From the NCBI RefSeq assembly GCF_000426725.1, contig NZ_AUFX01000004.1:310001-374000 (forward strand): a DNA stretch of 64,000 nucleotides. Reading direction: 5' to 3'. A program made the translations under genes and the position numbers. How positions within the stretch are numbered: position 1 is the first letter of the stretch; each line of letters opens with the position of its first letter. Positions 45,538 to 55,358 of this stretch are shown piece after piece. Source of the stretch: Sporocytophaga myxococcoides DSM 11118 (GTDB lineage: Bacteria; Bacteroidota; Bacteroidia; Cytophagales; Cytophagaceae). The notes below the pieces were generated by a model. It did not search any database, had not been told where the DNA came from, and saw nothing but the letters and a program-made list of their open reading frames with translations.

Positions 45538-47997
45538 CTATTCAGAATAAAAAACACGCTTAACTCTCTGGCCCACACTGGTTAAAATTTCATAAGGAAT
45601 CGTCCCTATCGCTTGAGAAAGATCCCTTAGAGATGGCTTCTTACCAAAAACTACAACTTCATCGCCTTCTCGTGCATTAGTTTCAGTAATATCTATCATA
45701 CACATGTCCATACACACGTTTCCAATTACAGGACATAATTTATCTTGTATAAGCACCTTCCCCTTTCCATTGCTAAAGCGCCTGTCGTACCCATCTGCAT
45801 AACCAATTGCTATTGTACCTATACGAAGATCTCTTTCGGCAATGCCCTTTCGTCCATAACCAACAGTTTCTCCTTTTTTTATTTCTTTAATTTGAGAAAT
45901 GATGGTTTTCAAAGTCCCAACTGCCTGCACCTGATCCTGCAATAATCCTCCAGCTTCAATGCCATAAAGACCTATGCCCAATCTGACCATATCCATTTGT
46001 GCATCTGGAAAGCGTATAATACCAGCACTGTTCAGAGCATGTCTTAAAAAACTATAACCCAACTCGTTTTTTAAGTGCTCAGTAAAAATTTTAAATTTTT
46101 CGATCTGAGATTGTGTAAACTCATCATGAACTCCTTCATCTGCTCCCGCCAGATGAGTAAAAACACTTGCTACCCTTATGTTAGTCATACTTTTCAGTAA
46201 TCCGACCAGATCCTTAAGGTCCTTTTCCTCAAACCCCAGCCTACGCATTCCGGTATCCAATTTCAAATGTATTTTGGATGCAATGTCATTGGCTTTGATA
46301 AATTCTAAATATTCCTTTAGGATCTTAAAGCTGTATATTTCAGGTTCAAGATTATATTGAAATAATTTGTCAAAAGTGCTAAGTGATGGATTCATTACCA
46401 TTACTGGCAAACTTACCCCATGCTCCCTCAATGCTACTCCTTCATCTGCATAGGCGACTGCCAGGTAATCAACCCTGTGAAATTGCAACAGATTGGCTAC
46501 TTCATAACTACCACTTCCATAAGCAAAGGCTTTAACCATCACCATAATCTTGGTACCATGCCCCAGTCTAGATCTATAGAAATTCAGATTGGAACTCAAA
46601 CTATCCAGATTGACTTCAAAGACAGTACCGTGTACCTTTTGCTGAAGCTTTTTAACGATCTCTTCAAACCTGAAAATCCTTGCACCTTTTACGAGAACAA
46701 TCTCTTCGTTGAAATCTGCAGTCTTCATGTCAGACAGGAACGATGCCGTATCTGGATAAAAGATAGATTTAACTTTTATGAGATCTGCATTTCTGGTGAT
46801 TGTTGGGCCGACACCTATCAGCTTCTTAACTCCCTTACTTAATAACAAATCTCCAATTGCTGCATAGAGATGACTTTCATCCCGACCAGTTTCAAGCAAA
46901 TCTGACAGTATTACAGTCTTTTCTTCTTTTTGCTTTTGCTGATCAAGAAAATTTAAAGCAATCGTCAATCCTGCAAGATCATTATTGTAAGTATCATCGA
47001 TAACGTAACAGCCATTAATTCCCTCCTTGAGCTCTAAACGCATTTCGACTTTCTGAAGAGCATTCAGCCTTGATTGAATCTCATCTGGTTTCACATCCAG
47101 ATAAAGTAACACAAGGATACAATGCATCAGATTTTCCAAAGAGGCTTCATCAGAAAATGGAAGAGCGAGATTCAAGAACAGTTTATTGTAAACAGCATGG
47201 ATTCTGATCATATTACCTTCCAAGGCAACATCTTTTATAACAAGATCACCGCTTCGTTTAAAGGACCAGGTAATATTTTTAACATCTGGTAATTCTGATT
47301 TGATGAGGGTAGCAATTTCCTTATGATCGGCGCAGGAGAAAATTACTTTAGAGTGCTTAAAAAGAAGAAGCTTTTCCTTAATCTTCTCTTCTCTTGACGC
47401 GAATCCCTCGTCATGTGCAGGCCCAATGTTAGTGAAAATTCCTAACTTCGGTTTAATTATGGGTTCAAGACGCTCCATTTCCCCTGGCCGCGAGATCCCA
47501 GCCTCAAATATCCCAAACTGGTGCTGATCATTTATCTCCCACACTGACAATGGCACTCCGATCTGAGAATTATAACTTTTAGGACTTCTTACAACATTGT
47601 AATCCTTGCTTAAAAGTTGAGTAAGCCATTCTTTAACAATTGTTTTTCCATTGCTCCCCGTTATTCCTAAAACTGGCAAAGCAAACGCGTTTCTATGAAA
47701 TTCTACAATTTGTTGCAATGCACAAACTGCATTATCCACCAGGATAATATTGCAATTTTGAAACAGGTTTAAGTCTTGTGGAACTTTTTCAAGGATAAAA
47801 TTTCTGATCCCTTTATGGTATAATTCACCGATAAATCTGTGTCCATCGTGATGAACTCCTTGAATAGCAAAAAATAAAGAGGATGATGGAATACTTATCT
47901 TTCTGCTATCCAGAAGAAGGTATTCGATAATAGTATTTTCAGAGTGGCAAACCAGCGAGCCGGCCACAATATCTATAATTTGATTGATTTGGAGCAT
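45538..47997 (-). CDS. murF-alr: Bifunctional MurF ligase / alanine racemase
   Basis: An 819-residue fusion found in Bacteroidota. The N-terminal half (about 1-450) is UDP-MurNAc-tripeptide:D-Ala-D-Ala ligase, with the ATP loop GITGSNGKT at 111-119 and the DDTYNNDLAGL strand. The C-terminal half (about 455-819) is a PLP alanine racemase with the Lys in VKAFAYGSGSYE (about residue 490) and the Tyr-containing VGYGRKGIA plus the final IPYEILTSVG. The protein thus makes D-Ala and uses D-Ala-D-Ala in peptidoglycan assembly. It follows the MFS gene by 3 bp. Confidence 0.97.
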   Translation of the reverse strand: MLQINQIIDIVAGSLVCHSENTIIEYLLLDSRKISIPSSSLFFAIQGVHHDGHRFIGELYHKGIRNFILEKVPQDLNLFQNCNIILVDNAVCALQQIVEFHRNAFALPVLGITGSNGKTIVKEWLTQLLSKDYNVVRSPKSYNSQIGVPLSVWEINDQHQFGIFEAGISRPGEMERLEPIIKPKLGIFTNIGPAHDEGFASREEKIKEKLLLFKHSKVIFSCADHKEIATLIKSELPDVKNITWSFKRSGDLVIKDVALEGNMIRIHAVYNKLFLNLALPFSDEASLENLMHCILVLLYLDVKPDEIQSRLNALQKVEMRLELKEGINGCYVIDDTYNNDLAGLTIALNFLDQQKQKEEKTVILSDLLETGRDESHLYAAIGDLLLSKGVKKLIGVGPTITRNADLIKVKSIFYPDTASFLSDMKTADFNEEIVLVKGARIFRFEEIVKKLQQKVHGTVFEVNLDSLSSNLNFYRSRLGHGTKIMVMVKAFAYGSGSYEVANLLQFHRVDYLAVAYADEGVALREHGVSLPVMVMNPSLSTFDKLFQYNLEPEIYSFKILKEYLEFIKANDIASKIHLKLDTGMRRLGFEEKDLKDLVGLLKSMTNIRVASVFTHLAGADEGVHDEFTQSQIEKFKIFTEHLKNELGYSFLRHALNSAGIIRFPDAQMDMVRLGIGLYGIEAGGLLQDQVQAVGTLKTIISQIKEIKKGETVGYGRKGIAERDLRIGTIAIGYADGYDRRFSNGKGKVLIQDKLCPVIGNVCMDMCMIDITETNAREGDEVVVFGKKPSLRDLSQAIGTIPYEILTSVGQRVKRVFYSE

Positions 47998-48000
47998 ATC

Positions 48001-49299
48001 TTAATGAGACAAAGTCCCAACTTCGGAAATTCGTTCCGTCAATCGCAAAATTCTTTTATATAGGAAAATTAAAACGATGCCAGCGATTAAAGTAAACAAA
48101 CCTAAAATCAAATAGGCGTAAACCACATTAGATCCTTCTGAGAAAAATGGGAATATGAATGCGATTATAAAAATCATTCTGAACACCGTGTTGATTACAT
48201 TGAACATGCTGTTCACCCTTCCAGTCAATTCATTTGGAATCAAATTGAAAAGATAAGAGACCCTGAATATTCTGGAACCAGCATTTGTGAATCCGGTAAT
48301 CATAGAAATACCCAGAAAGACAATTACATTTTGTGTAAAGGAACACACAAAAAAAGCAAAGGCTGTCAGAAAGGTCAAAATCACAATAGATCTTGGTATG
48401 GGCATTCTGCTCAATAGCGTATTAATAATAATACCGGAAACTAGAGAGCCTGAAGCATATAAAAGCTCCGAAAGACCGAGAATATCTCCTCCTTCCTGCA
48501 AATGATGGCTTATATAAAGTGGCCTCAAACTGAATATTTCAACCAGGGTAACTATAAATATCGAATAAGAACAAATACCAAATAGAGAAACCAACTTATT
48601 GTTAACTAAATAGTCATACCCAGATTTCAATTTCTCTTTCAAATCCCCCTCTTCCAGATGAGTAATGTCTCTTGATGGCTTATGAGTGATAAAGAGAATC
48701 ATAATAAACGATATGATATAAGTAAGTCCATCCATAAGGAAAATTTCATGTAGCTCCCATTTTTCGATATGTATGGGAATTTCAAGATTAATGAATGGAA
48801 TAGTCTGCACAGTATCTACACCCTCAAGTAACAAGGCACCCAAAGCGGCAGCTCCAATAGAGGTGGATTGTCCGACAATTTCAATATAAGAAGTAACCTT
48901 TGTATAATCTTTGGGATCAGTTATTTCCTGAGCAAATGCATATAAGTTAGGATAATGTATATGATATCCGAAAAAAGTAATGGTAAACACGAGCATAATC
49001 AAAGCTCCGGGCAGTATGCCTTCTTTAAAGCCCAATGAGGCAACAGAAAGAATAATTAATCCCTCAATAAAGTTGGTTCCCAGAAAAACGTCTTTTCTAT
49101 TAAACCCGTCAACTAAAGCTCCGGCATATAATCCCCAAAATAATGACCCTAGTGTTACAGCACCAAAAAATGCAATAAACAAAGATGACTGATTTTGTTG
49201 TGTAAAATACCAGGGAATAGAGAGCATGGAAATACCCTGTGCGAACCCTGAGATTCCATTGGAAATAAAGAGTAGGGTTAAAGCTTTCTTATTTTTCAA
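48001..49299 (-). CDS. MFS-family permease
   Basis: A 432-residue protein with 10-12 hydrophobic helices. The A-motif region is YAGALVDGFNRKDVFLGTN and a long cytoplasmic loop (EEGDLKEKLKSGYDYL) separates the halves, as in the MFS_3/enterobactin-exporter-like group. Substrate unknown; export is the likely direction. Its stop is 3 bp before the start of murF-alr, so they are cotranscribed. It diverges from recX. Confidence 0.88.
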   Translation of the reverse strand: MKNKKALTLLFISNGISGFAQGISMLSIPWYFTQQNQSSLFIAFFGAVTLGSLFWGLYAGALVDGFNRKDVFLGTNFIEGLIILSVASLGFKEGILPGALIMLVFTITFFGYHIHYPNLYAFAQEITDPKDYTKVTSYIEIVGQSTSIGAAALGALLLEGVDTVQTIPFINLEIPIHIEKWELHEIFLMDGLTYIISFIMILFITHKPSRDITHLEEGDLKEKLKSGYDYLVNNKLVSLFGICSYSIFIVTLVEIFSLRPLYISHHLQEGGDILGLSELLYASGSLVSGIIINTLLSRMPIPRSIVILTFLTAFAFFVCSFTQNVIVFLGISMITGFTNAGSRIFRVSYLFNLIPNELTGRVNSMFNVINTVFRMIFIIAFIFPFFSEGSNVVYAYLILGLFTLIAGIVLIFLYKRILRLTERISEVGTLSH

Positions 49300-49329
49300 T
49301 TTTTTAACTTAATTCGTAAAATTAGAAAA

Positions 49330-49860
49330 ATGGGTATCACAAAAAAAGAAAAAGAGTTCGGTCTTAAGGAAATATTTCAGAAAGTTTCTTCTTTTTGTGC
49401 TTACCGGGAAAGATCCAGACAGGAAGTTCTTGACAAATTATACGGGTTCGGGGTTTCTCCGGATATAGCAGACGTAATAATTTCGAGATTAATCGAAGAA
49501 AACTTCCTCAGTGAAGAAAGATTTGTTCGCAGTTACACAGGTGGAAAATTTCGATTAAAAAACTGGGGACGAAACAAAATAAAATTTACCCTTTCAGGTA
49601 AAGGTATTTCAGAAACAGAAATTCAAAAGGCTTTAGACGAACAAATTGATGAAGAAACTTACAGAAAAACTCTAAAAAACCTTCTTGAAAGAAAATTTGT
49701 GCAAACAAATGAGCCAGATTTATTTAAAAAACAACAAAAAGTAGCCCGATTTGGGGTTTCAAAAGGTTATGAAGGGGAATTGGTATGGGAAATTGTTCGG
49801 GAAATTTTCACTGAAAAATCAGATCAATTTATTCCTGAGCCTCCTGAATCAAAATTTTGA
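49330..49860 (+). CDS. recX: RecX family regulator
   Basis: A 176-residue, basic, helical protein of the RecX family, which binds RecA filaments and inhibits or modulates RecA. Family features are the repeated three-helix units: FCAYRERSRQEVLDKLYGFG, LIEENFLSEERFVRSYTGGKFR and LKNWGRNKIKFTLSGKGIS. It is shared by a short divergent region with the MFS gene (30 bp). It ends convergent to ribH. Confidence 0.93.
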   Translation: MGITKKEKEFGLKEIFQKVSSFCAYRERSRQEVLDKLYGFGVSPDIADVIISRLIEENFLSEERFVRSYTGGKFRLKNWGRNKIKFTLSGKGISETEIQKALDEQIDEETYRKTLKNLLERKFVQTNEPDLFKKQQKVARFGVSKGYEGELVWEIVREIFTEKSDQFIPEPPESKF

Positions 49861-49878
49861 AAGCTCAGGAATAGACAT

Positions 49879-50355
49879 TTAAAATCCCAGCATCTTGATC
49901 GCTGTTATAGCAGCTTCATCACCCTTATTTCCATGTTTCCCTCCTGCCCTGTCCAACGCCTGTTGCTGATTGTTGGTTGTAAGGACTCCAAATATTGCAG
50001 GCTTGTTGTATTTTAAACCTACTTCTGTTATACCATAAGCTACAGCATCACAGATAAAGTCAAAATGTCTTGTATCGCCTTGTATCACACAACCTAGCAC
50101 AATTACAGCATCTATCTCATCATGCTGTGCCATCCATTGTGCTCCAAGACTAAGTTCGAAAGATCCTGGAACAATCTTTTTAATTATATTTTCCCTTTTT
50201 GCACCATGCTTCAGCAATGTATCCAAAGCACCAGCATAAAGCGACTCTGTAATTTCAGAATTCCATTCAGCTACTACTATCCCAAATTTTTTGCCTGAAA
50301 TATCTATAATATTCTTTCCTGTATGACTGCTAAGATTTTTTAGTGATGTTGCCAT
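49879..50355 (-). CDS. ribH: 6,7-dimethyl-8-ribityllumazine synthase
   Basis: A 158-residue riboflavin pathway enzyme that condenses 5-amino-6-ribitylaminouracil with dihydroxybutanone phosphate. Motifs: VVAEWNSEITESLYAGA near residue 28, the substrate loop PGSFELSLGAQWMA, and VLGCVIQGDTRHFDFIC with the catalytic His (about residue 96). It usually forms a 60-mer or pentamer. It is a single gene, transcribed leftwards after the TPR gene. Confidence 0.97.
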   Translation of the reverse strand: MATSLKNLSSHTGKNIIDISGKKFGIVVAEWNSEITESLYAGALDTLLKHGAKRENIIKKIVPGSFELSLGAQWMAQHDEIDAVIVLGCVIQGDTRHFDFICDAVAYGITEVGLKYNKPAIFGVLTTNNQQQALDRAGGKHGNKGDEAAITAIKMLGF

Positions 50356-50379
50356 TTTTTGATGATGTTTTTAAATTAA

Positions 50380-50409
50380 AAAGGGATAAGACGAATGCCC
50401 TATCCCTTT
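50380..50409 (-). terminator. Terminator of the TPR membrane-protein gene
   Basis: A 9-bp stem, AAAGGGATA with TATCCCTTT, followed on the minus strand by TTTTTAATTT. It is 22 bp after the stop at 50432 and before ribH. Confidence 0.8.
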
Positions 50410-50431
50410 AATATTTTTATTAATGAATTAA

Positions 50432-51130
50432 TTATTTTGCGCGTTCCTGATCTTGCTCAAGATATTTCTTTGCATCGCTTGCCTCAGAAGCCTTAGGGAA
50501 ATCAGTAATAATTTTTTCATATTGCTTAGCTGCATCTTCAAAGTTTTTTGAAACTTCGTATGCAAGTGCCAATTTCATAAGGTAAGAAGGAGTGTATTGC
50601 TCGTTTGGCTTGTAATCTGCAGCTTTTTTGTAGTAAGTAATCGCATTTTCCACATCTTTTAGCTCCAGATAAGCATCACCAATTAGGCTATAAGCTCTTG
50701 CCTGAACTAATAAATCATTAGCATTGAATTCTTTAAGATGAGAGATCGCATCTTCAAACTTTCCTTTTTTCATAAAAGCTACCCCAACATAGAAATTCGC
50801 AAGATCTCCGGCATTGGTTCCGCTGAATTCATCTGCAACATCTATAAGACCCGGGGCATTGGGACCGGAACCTTTAAGCGCTCTATCCAGAGAATCTTCT
50901 TCAAAAGCTATAACAGATGCAAACATTGCATTCTGAGCTTCTTTGTTCTGATTACTCTTCTGATAATTGTAAAAGAAGTATGCGGCACCGGCAAGTACAG
51001 CTGCACCAACAATTCCGAATAAAACGTTTTTGTATTTATTTAGAAAATCTTCTGCCTGACCAAATTTATTTGATACCAATTCCGGATTTTCTGCTACCGG
51101 CTCACCTTTGCTTTCCTTTAACTTTGCCAT
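50432..51130 (-). CDS. TPR-repeat membrane protein (YfgM-like)
   Basis: A 232-residue protein. A cytoplasmic N-terminus of about 37 residues is followed by one membrane helix (VLFGIVGAAVLAGAAYFFYNY, about 36-56) and three to four tetratricopeptide repeats (GDLANFYVGVAFMKKGKFEDA, ARAYSLIGDAYLELKDVENAI, PSYLMKLALAYEVSKNFEDAA). This layout is like YfgM/ancillary SecYEG-associated proteins. The function is inferred. Confidence 0.85.
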   Translation of the reverse strand: MAKLKESKGEPVAENPELVSNKFGQAEDFLNKYKNVLFGIVGAAVLAGAAYFFYNYQKSNQNKEAQNAMFASVIAFEEDSLDRALKGSGPNAPGLIDVADEFSGTNAGDLANFYVGVAFMKKGKFEDAISHLKEFNANDLLVQARAYSLIGDAYLELKDVENAITYYKKAADYKPNEQYTPSYLMKLALAYEVSKNFEDAAKQYEKIITDFPKASEASDAKKYLEQDQERAK

Positions 51131-51202
51131 TATTTATATATTAGGCTGCAAATTTACTGTAAAATATTTGTAATGAGGAAGTTTTTTGATCCTTTTCTTA
51201 AA

Positions 51203-52234
51203 TTATTCAATAATAAATGGATAATTAGGCTCAACGTAAACGTCTTTAAACGCTTCGTCCTCAGCAGGGTACGGAGACTCTTCGGCGAATTTTACGCTTT
51301 CATCAACAATTCCTTTGATTTTTTTGTCTATTTCCTCAAGCTCTTGTTCTGTAGCGTACTTATTCTCAAGAATTGTAGCTCTTACAAGCTCAATCGGATC
51401 TTTTGCCTTATATTCTTCAAGCTCCTCTTTAGATCTGTATTTAGCAGGGTCTGACATAGAGTGGCCTTTGTAACGATAAGTTCTGAATTCAAGCAAAGTT
51501 GGACCTTCTCCATTTCTTGCTCTCTCCGCAGCTCTTTCCACAGCAAGGTGTACTTCTTCCACACTCATTGCATCAACCGGCTCAGATGGAATATCGTAAG
51601 ACTCTCCTAGTTTATATAGTTCAGTTACGTTACTGGTTCTTTTTACTGAAGTACCCATTGCATAACCATTGTTTTCGATAACAAAGATTACAGGTATTTT
51701 CCAGGTCATTGCCATGTTTAGAGTTTCATGGAATGCTCCTTGTCTTACAGCACCATCTCCCATATAGCACATACAAAGGTTTTTTGTTCCTTTATACATT
51801 TCTGCAAATGCAAGACCTGCTCCAAGTGGAATCTGACCTCCTACAATACCGTGACCACCTGCAAAGTTTCTTTCTTTATCAAAAATATGCATAGAACCAC
51901 CTTTTCCTTTAGAACAGCCCGTTGCTTTTCCATACAACTCTGCCATTACTGCATTTGGAGAAGTACCAAGCGCTAATGGAATACCGTGATCACGGTATGC
52001 TGTAATCCAGTGGTCATCTTTTGTAAGGGCAGTAACCGCGCCAAGGGCACAAGCTTCCTGACCGATATATAAGTGGCAAAATCCTTTTATCTTTTGCTGT
52101 CCATATAACTGACCTGATTTTTCTTCAAATTTTCTTAGAAGAACCATCTTCTCATACCAGAACAGGTACGTTTCCTTTGAAAATTTTGAAGAGGCGTTTA
52201 CTTTTGCTTTTGACTGTTCTTTAACACTTGCCAT
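51203..52234 (-). CDS. pdhA: Pyruvate dehydrogenase E1 component, alpha subunit
   Basis: A 343-residue thiamine-diphosphate enzyme subunit that decarboxylates pyruvate in the PDH complex. Motifs: the TPP-binding GDGAVRQGAFHETLNMAMTW with NN (IENNGYAMGTSV), and the phosphorylation-loop-like RYKGHSMSDPAKYRSKEE. The beta subunit and E2 are not adjacent here, as is usual in the Bacteroidota. The neighbour downstream (72 bp) is the TPR gene. Confidence 0.95.
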   Translation of the reverse strand: MASVKEQSKAKVNASSKFSKETYLFWYEKMVLLRKFEEKSGQLYGQQKIKGFCHLYIGQEACALGAVTALTKDDHWITAYRDHGIPLALGTSPNAVMAELYGKATGCSKGKGGSMHIFDKERNFAGGHGIVGGQIPLGAGLAFAEMYKGTKNLCMCYMGDGAVRQGAFHETLNMAMTWKIPVIFVIENNGYAMGTSVKRTSNVTELYKLGESYDIPSEPVDAMSVEEVHLAVERAAERARNGEGPTLLEFRTYRYKGHSMSDPAKYRSKEELEEYKAKDPIELVRATILENKYATEQELEEIDKKIKGIVDESVKFAEESPYPAEDEAFKDVYVEPNYPFIIE

Positions 52235-52411
52235 AAATCGTTATAGTTCTAAACGTTCGGATATGCGAAATTAATAAAAACATTCAATTTTCAATAAATA
52301 AAATTTACTGTTGATTATCAAAATTCTACAATTGCAATTCACAAATAACAGTCTAAATACCAGTTTTTTTAACCCACATTCTTCGGACAAAAAAGGAATA
52401 ACGAAAGTTTC

Positions 52412-53521
52412 ATGAGGATTAAAAATTTAAACTTGCTGAATTTCAAGAATTACGAAGAGGAATCTTTGGAATTTACTGAAGGCGTAAACATTCTCACCGG
52501 AAACAATGGGTCAGGAAAAACTAATTTACTGGATGCTATTCATTTTCTTAGCATGAGTAAAAGTGCTTTTCATACCTCAGATAATCAGTCATTAAAAAGA
52601 GGCGAAAGTTTTTTTTCAATATCCGGAACTTTTAATAAAAACAACACAGACTACCTTATTTCAACCTTATTTCAGGCAGGAAAGAAAATATTTCAGGCAG
52701 ATAAAAAAAGTTATGAGAAAATTACGGACCATATAGGCCGTTTTCCCTTAATACTTGTAACTCCTTATGACACAGACTTAATAAGGGAAGGTAGTGAAGA
52801 GCGGCGGAAATTCTTTGACAGCCTGTTCTCACAAATTGATAAAAGCTACCTTATTTCTTTAATCAGGTATAATCATTTTCTCAAGCAAAGAAACAGCCTG
52901 CTAAAGCAATTTGCAGAAAAAAGGTATACGGATTTTGACTTGCTGGAATCTTATGACGGGCCGCTCCTGGAAGAAGGATTTAAAATTTATGCGTGGAGAA
53001 AGAAATTCACTGAAGAGTTCCTTCCGATGTTCAATAATGCTTATGACCTCCTGGCACACCGAAAAGAAACGGTTTCGCTGACACATCAATCTGATGTAGC
53101 TGATCCTGAGTTTAAAGTGATATATAAAAATGCAGTTCAAAAAGATCTGATTCTTGAAAGAACGACAAAAGGTATTCATAAAGATGATTATCAGTTCCTC
53201 ATTGAAGGACAATCAGTGAAAGCAAGCGGATCACAGGGACAACAGAAATCTTATGTATTAGCTTTAAAACTAGCCTCATTTCAACTTCTGGCAAAATACT
53301 CCCAAACCAAACCTATTCTTTTGCTCGACGACATTTTTGATAAACTGGACGAAGAAAGAATAATCAGTTTGCTCAAAATAATAGATCGGGATGATTTTGG
53401 TCAAATTTTAATCACAGAAGCAAAACTGGAAAGAAGTTTGGAATACTTTAAAAACATAAAGAAACAAATCCGTATATTTAACATCTCCAAAGGGAAAATT
53501 CTCTCTGTTCAGAATGTATAA
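52412..53521 (+). CDS. recF: DNA replication and repair protein RecF
   Basis: A 369-residue SMC-like ATPase that loads RecA at gaps. It has Walker A GNNGSGKT at 30-37, the signature region SGSQGQQKSYVLALKLA and Walker B ILLLDDIFDKLDEE. In many bacteria recF lies beside dnaA/dnaN; here it is with a DUF721 gene, which overlaps its end by 8 bp. It diverges from pdhA across a 177-bp promoter gap. Confidence 0.96.
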   Translation: MRIKNLNLLNFKNYEEESLEFTEGVNILTGNNGSGKTNLLDAIHFLSMSKSAFHTSDNQSLKRGESFFSISGTFNKNNTDYLISTLFQAGKKIFQADKKSYEKITDHIGRFPLILVTPYDTDLIREGSEERRKFFDSLFSQIDKSYLISLIRYNHFLKQRNSLLKQFAEKRYTDFDLLESYDGPLLEEGFKIYAWRKKFTEEFLPMFNNAYDLLAHRKETVSLTHQSDVADPEFKVIYKNAVQKDLILERTTKGIHKDDYQFLIEGQSVKASGSQGQQKSYVLALKLASFQLLAKYSQTKPILLLDDIFDKLDEERIISLLKIIDRDDFGQILITEAKLERSLEYFKNIKKQIRIFNISKGKILSVQNV

Positions 53522-53840
53522 GAAGCCTGAAAAAATAAAAACTCCTACATCAAGAAATTCGGATGTCGCCTCTTTAAAAGATTGCATCGATGATCTTATT
53601 AATGTATACAAGCTTCGTGGCAGACTAAGTGAAGCAGAGATTACCGGCAATTGGGAAAAAATCATGGGCAAAACCATTTCCAGCCGAACTGAAGAAATTT
53701 ACTTTAAAGACAAAAAATTATTTATTAAAATCAACAGTGCCCCACTGAAAAACGAACTTTCCTTTTCTAAACATAAAATTATAGAAAAGATCAATGAGGC
53801 TGTGAAATCAGATGCTGTATCTGAAATAATATTTTTATAA
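53514..53840 (+). CDS. DUF721 / DciA-like protein
   Basis: A 108-residue protein of the DUF721 family, whose studied member DciA loads the replicative helicase in bacteria without DnaC. Core residues are ITGNWEKIMGKTISSRTEEI and KLFIKINSAPLKNELSFSKHK. It starts inside recF (8 bp overlap) and is cotranscribed with it, a recurring association. No ATPase motif is present, as expected. Role in helicase loading is inferred from the family. Confidence 0.88.
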   Translation: MYKKPEKIKTPTSRNSDVASLKDCIDDLINVYKLRGRLSEAEITGNWEKIMGKTISSRTEEIYFKDKKLFIKINSAPLKNELSFSKHKIIEKINEAVKSDAVSEIIFL

Positions 53841-53844
53841 ATTA

Positions 53845-54246
53845 TTAAATAGCTGCTACCACTTCCAGCAATTTTTCCTCAGTAAGTGGTTTGGTCAAAA
53901 AACCGCTAATTCCCAGTTCTTTCAACCTTGCTTCTTCTTTTGGATTAGCAGTAGCAGTAAGAACCACCACTTTCATCCGATCGTTCGTACTGATATTCAT
54001 AGCCTTGAGAGATTCCAGAAATTCAATTCCGGTCATTTCAGGCATATTATTATCCAGCAATATTAGTTCCGGGAAATAGATGTCATCGAAAGTACAACAA
54101 TGTTTGGCAAGGTAAAGAAGTGCTTCTTCCCCATTGGTTGATTTCTTGACTTTATTTGAAAATTCAAGCTTTTTAATCACCCTTTCAGACAAGTAGTTAG
54201 AGATTTCATCATCGTCCACCAATAAAACACAATTCACCTTTTCCAT
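53845..54246 (-). CDS. Single-domain response regulator
   Basis: A 133-residue receiver domain without output domain. Acidic pocket D11-D13 (VDDDE), phospho-acceptor Asp65 (LILLDNNMPEM), Thr97 (VLTAT) and Lys119 (FLTKPLTEEKLL). It probably acts in a phosphorelay, by protein contact. It is one of three similar genes within 2 kb. Convergent with the DUF721 gene, 4 bp apart. Confidence 0.93.
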   Translation of the reverse strand: MEKVNCVLLVDDDEISNYLSERVIKKLEFSNKVKKSTNGEEALLYLAKHCCTFDDIYFPELILLDNNMPEMTGIEFLESLKAMNISTNDRMKVVVLTATANPKEEARLKELGISGFLTKPLTEEKLLEVVAAI

Positions 54247-54407
54247 GTAAATTCCCCGATTTCTAATAAAATTAAATTTACTTCAGAACATACCCCATTT
54301 AAGATTGGTTTGCTCTCCTGCTATTTTCTACATCGGACGGAGAAAATGTTTACATAATCTTTTAAAAATCTGTTAATCAACAACATGCTTAAAATGGCTT
54401 TTAAAAA

Positions 54408-54791
54408 TTAATTGAACTTATTGTTTTTACCCGCATTAGGATCAAAACGAACAAATAAATATAAATACAGCACCCGCGCATATCTGAAAACCAATGGCCA
54501 TAGTAGAATCAAAATTAATGTATTGACCACAAGAAATGAGTATGCGGGAAGCTCTAGTATAAATTCTGTAAGTATAAAATTAAACCCGCAAACAGCCACA
54601 CATAAACCATAACTCACATACATAGCCCCATAATAAAATCCTGGCTCCGGTTCTGCAGGCTGGCCACAAACTGAACATGTCTTATTCATTTCAGCCATCT
54701 TTTTTAATTTATAAGGGTTGGGATCGACAAAAAGATTTCCCTTATGACACTTGGGACATTTACACTTAATAATTGACAATAAAACTGACAT
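54408..54791 (-). CDS. DUF983 membrane protein with zinc-ribbon-like cysteines
   Basis: A 127-residue inner-membrane protein of the DUF983 family. The N-terminal part has CKCPKCHKGNLF and CSVCGQPAEPEPGFYYGAMYVSYGL, two Cys pairs that may bind zinc; two hydrophobic helices follow (about 62-85 and 89-112). The family function is not known. It lies between two response regulator genes. Confidence 0.88.
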   Translation of the reverse strand: MSVLLSIIKCKCPKCHKGNLFVDPNPYKLKKMAEMNKTCSVCGQPAEPEPGFYYGAMYVSYGLCVAVCGFNFILTEFILELPAYSFLVVNTLILILLWPLVFRYARVLYLYLFVRFDPNAGKNNKFN

Positions 54792-54891
54792 ATGCGCGAA
54801 TTTTGTGCAATAATATAAAATGAAATGGCCCTTAAAAAGTCAAAGAAATAAATTGCACCAAAATGAAGGATTTACAACTAGTTTATAAATT

Positions 54892-54934
54892 AAAAAACTA
54901 ATCCTGTCGGCTATTCCGACAAGATTAGTTTTTT
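54892..54934. terminator. Terminator after the second response regulator gene
   Basis: A long stem: AAAAAACTAATC with GATTAGTTTTTT, and TGTCGG with CCGACA inside. It has A-rich and T-rich ends on both strands, so it can act in both directions. It abuts the stop codon of the response regulator at 54934. Confidence 0.85.
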
Positions 54935-55326
54935 TACCTGGCAATTAAATCTTTCTTGAGAATTTTGAGCAATTTCTCTTCTGTGAATGGCTTAATCATA
55001 ATATCTTCAAAGCCCAGACGTGAAATTGAAGACTCCTGACCAGGACTAATGACGCTGGTGAGTAGCACTACTTTAATGTTCTTTTCCAGAACCATTTTCT
55101 TAAAATTCTTAAGAAAATCGATCCCATTCATTTCTGGCATATTTACATCCAGAATTATTAATTCCGGGCAGCGATTAATTTGTTCTGTCAAAAAAGTCAG
55201 AGCTTCTTCGCCATTCCTTACAGTTTTAATTTCCCTGGCGATGTTGGATCGTCTTAGAGTTCTTTCTGTTATAAAGTTGTTGACAAAATCATCATCAACA
55301 AGCAGAATTGTGTTAAAGTAGGGCAT
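54934..55326 (-). CDS. Single-domain response regulator
   Basis: A 130-residue receiver with D11-D13 (VDDDF), phospho-acceptor Asp60 (LIILDVNMPEM), Thr90 (LLTSV) and Lys112 (MIKPFTEEKLL). It is closest to the receivers at 53845 and 55359; all share the VDDD[FYE] box and the TEEKL end. No output domain. The gene ends on a terminator. Confidence 0.93.
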   Translation of the reverse strand: MPYFNTILLVDDDFVNNFITERTLRRSNIAREIKTVRNGEEALTFLTEQINRCPELIILDVNMPEMNGIDFLKNFKKMVLEKNIKVVLLTSVISPGQESSISRLGFEDIMIKPFTEEKLLKILKKDLIAR

Positions 55327-55358
55327 CTTAGTTCTAGGTCAATTTCTAAAAAATTAAC

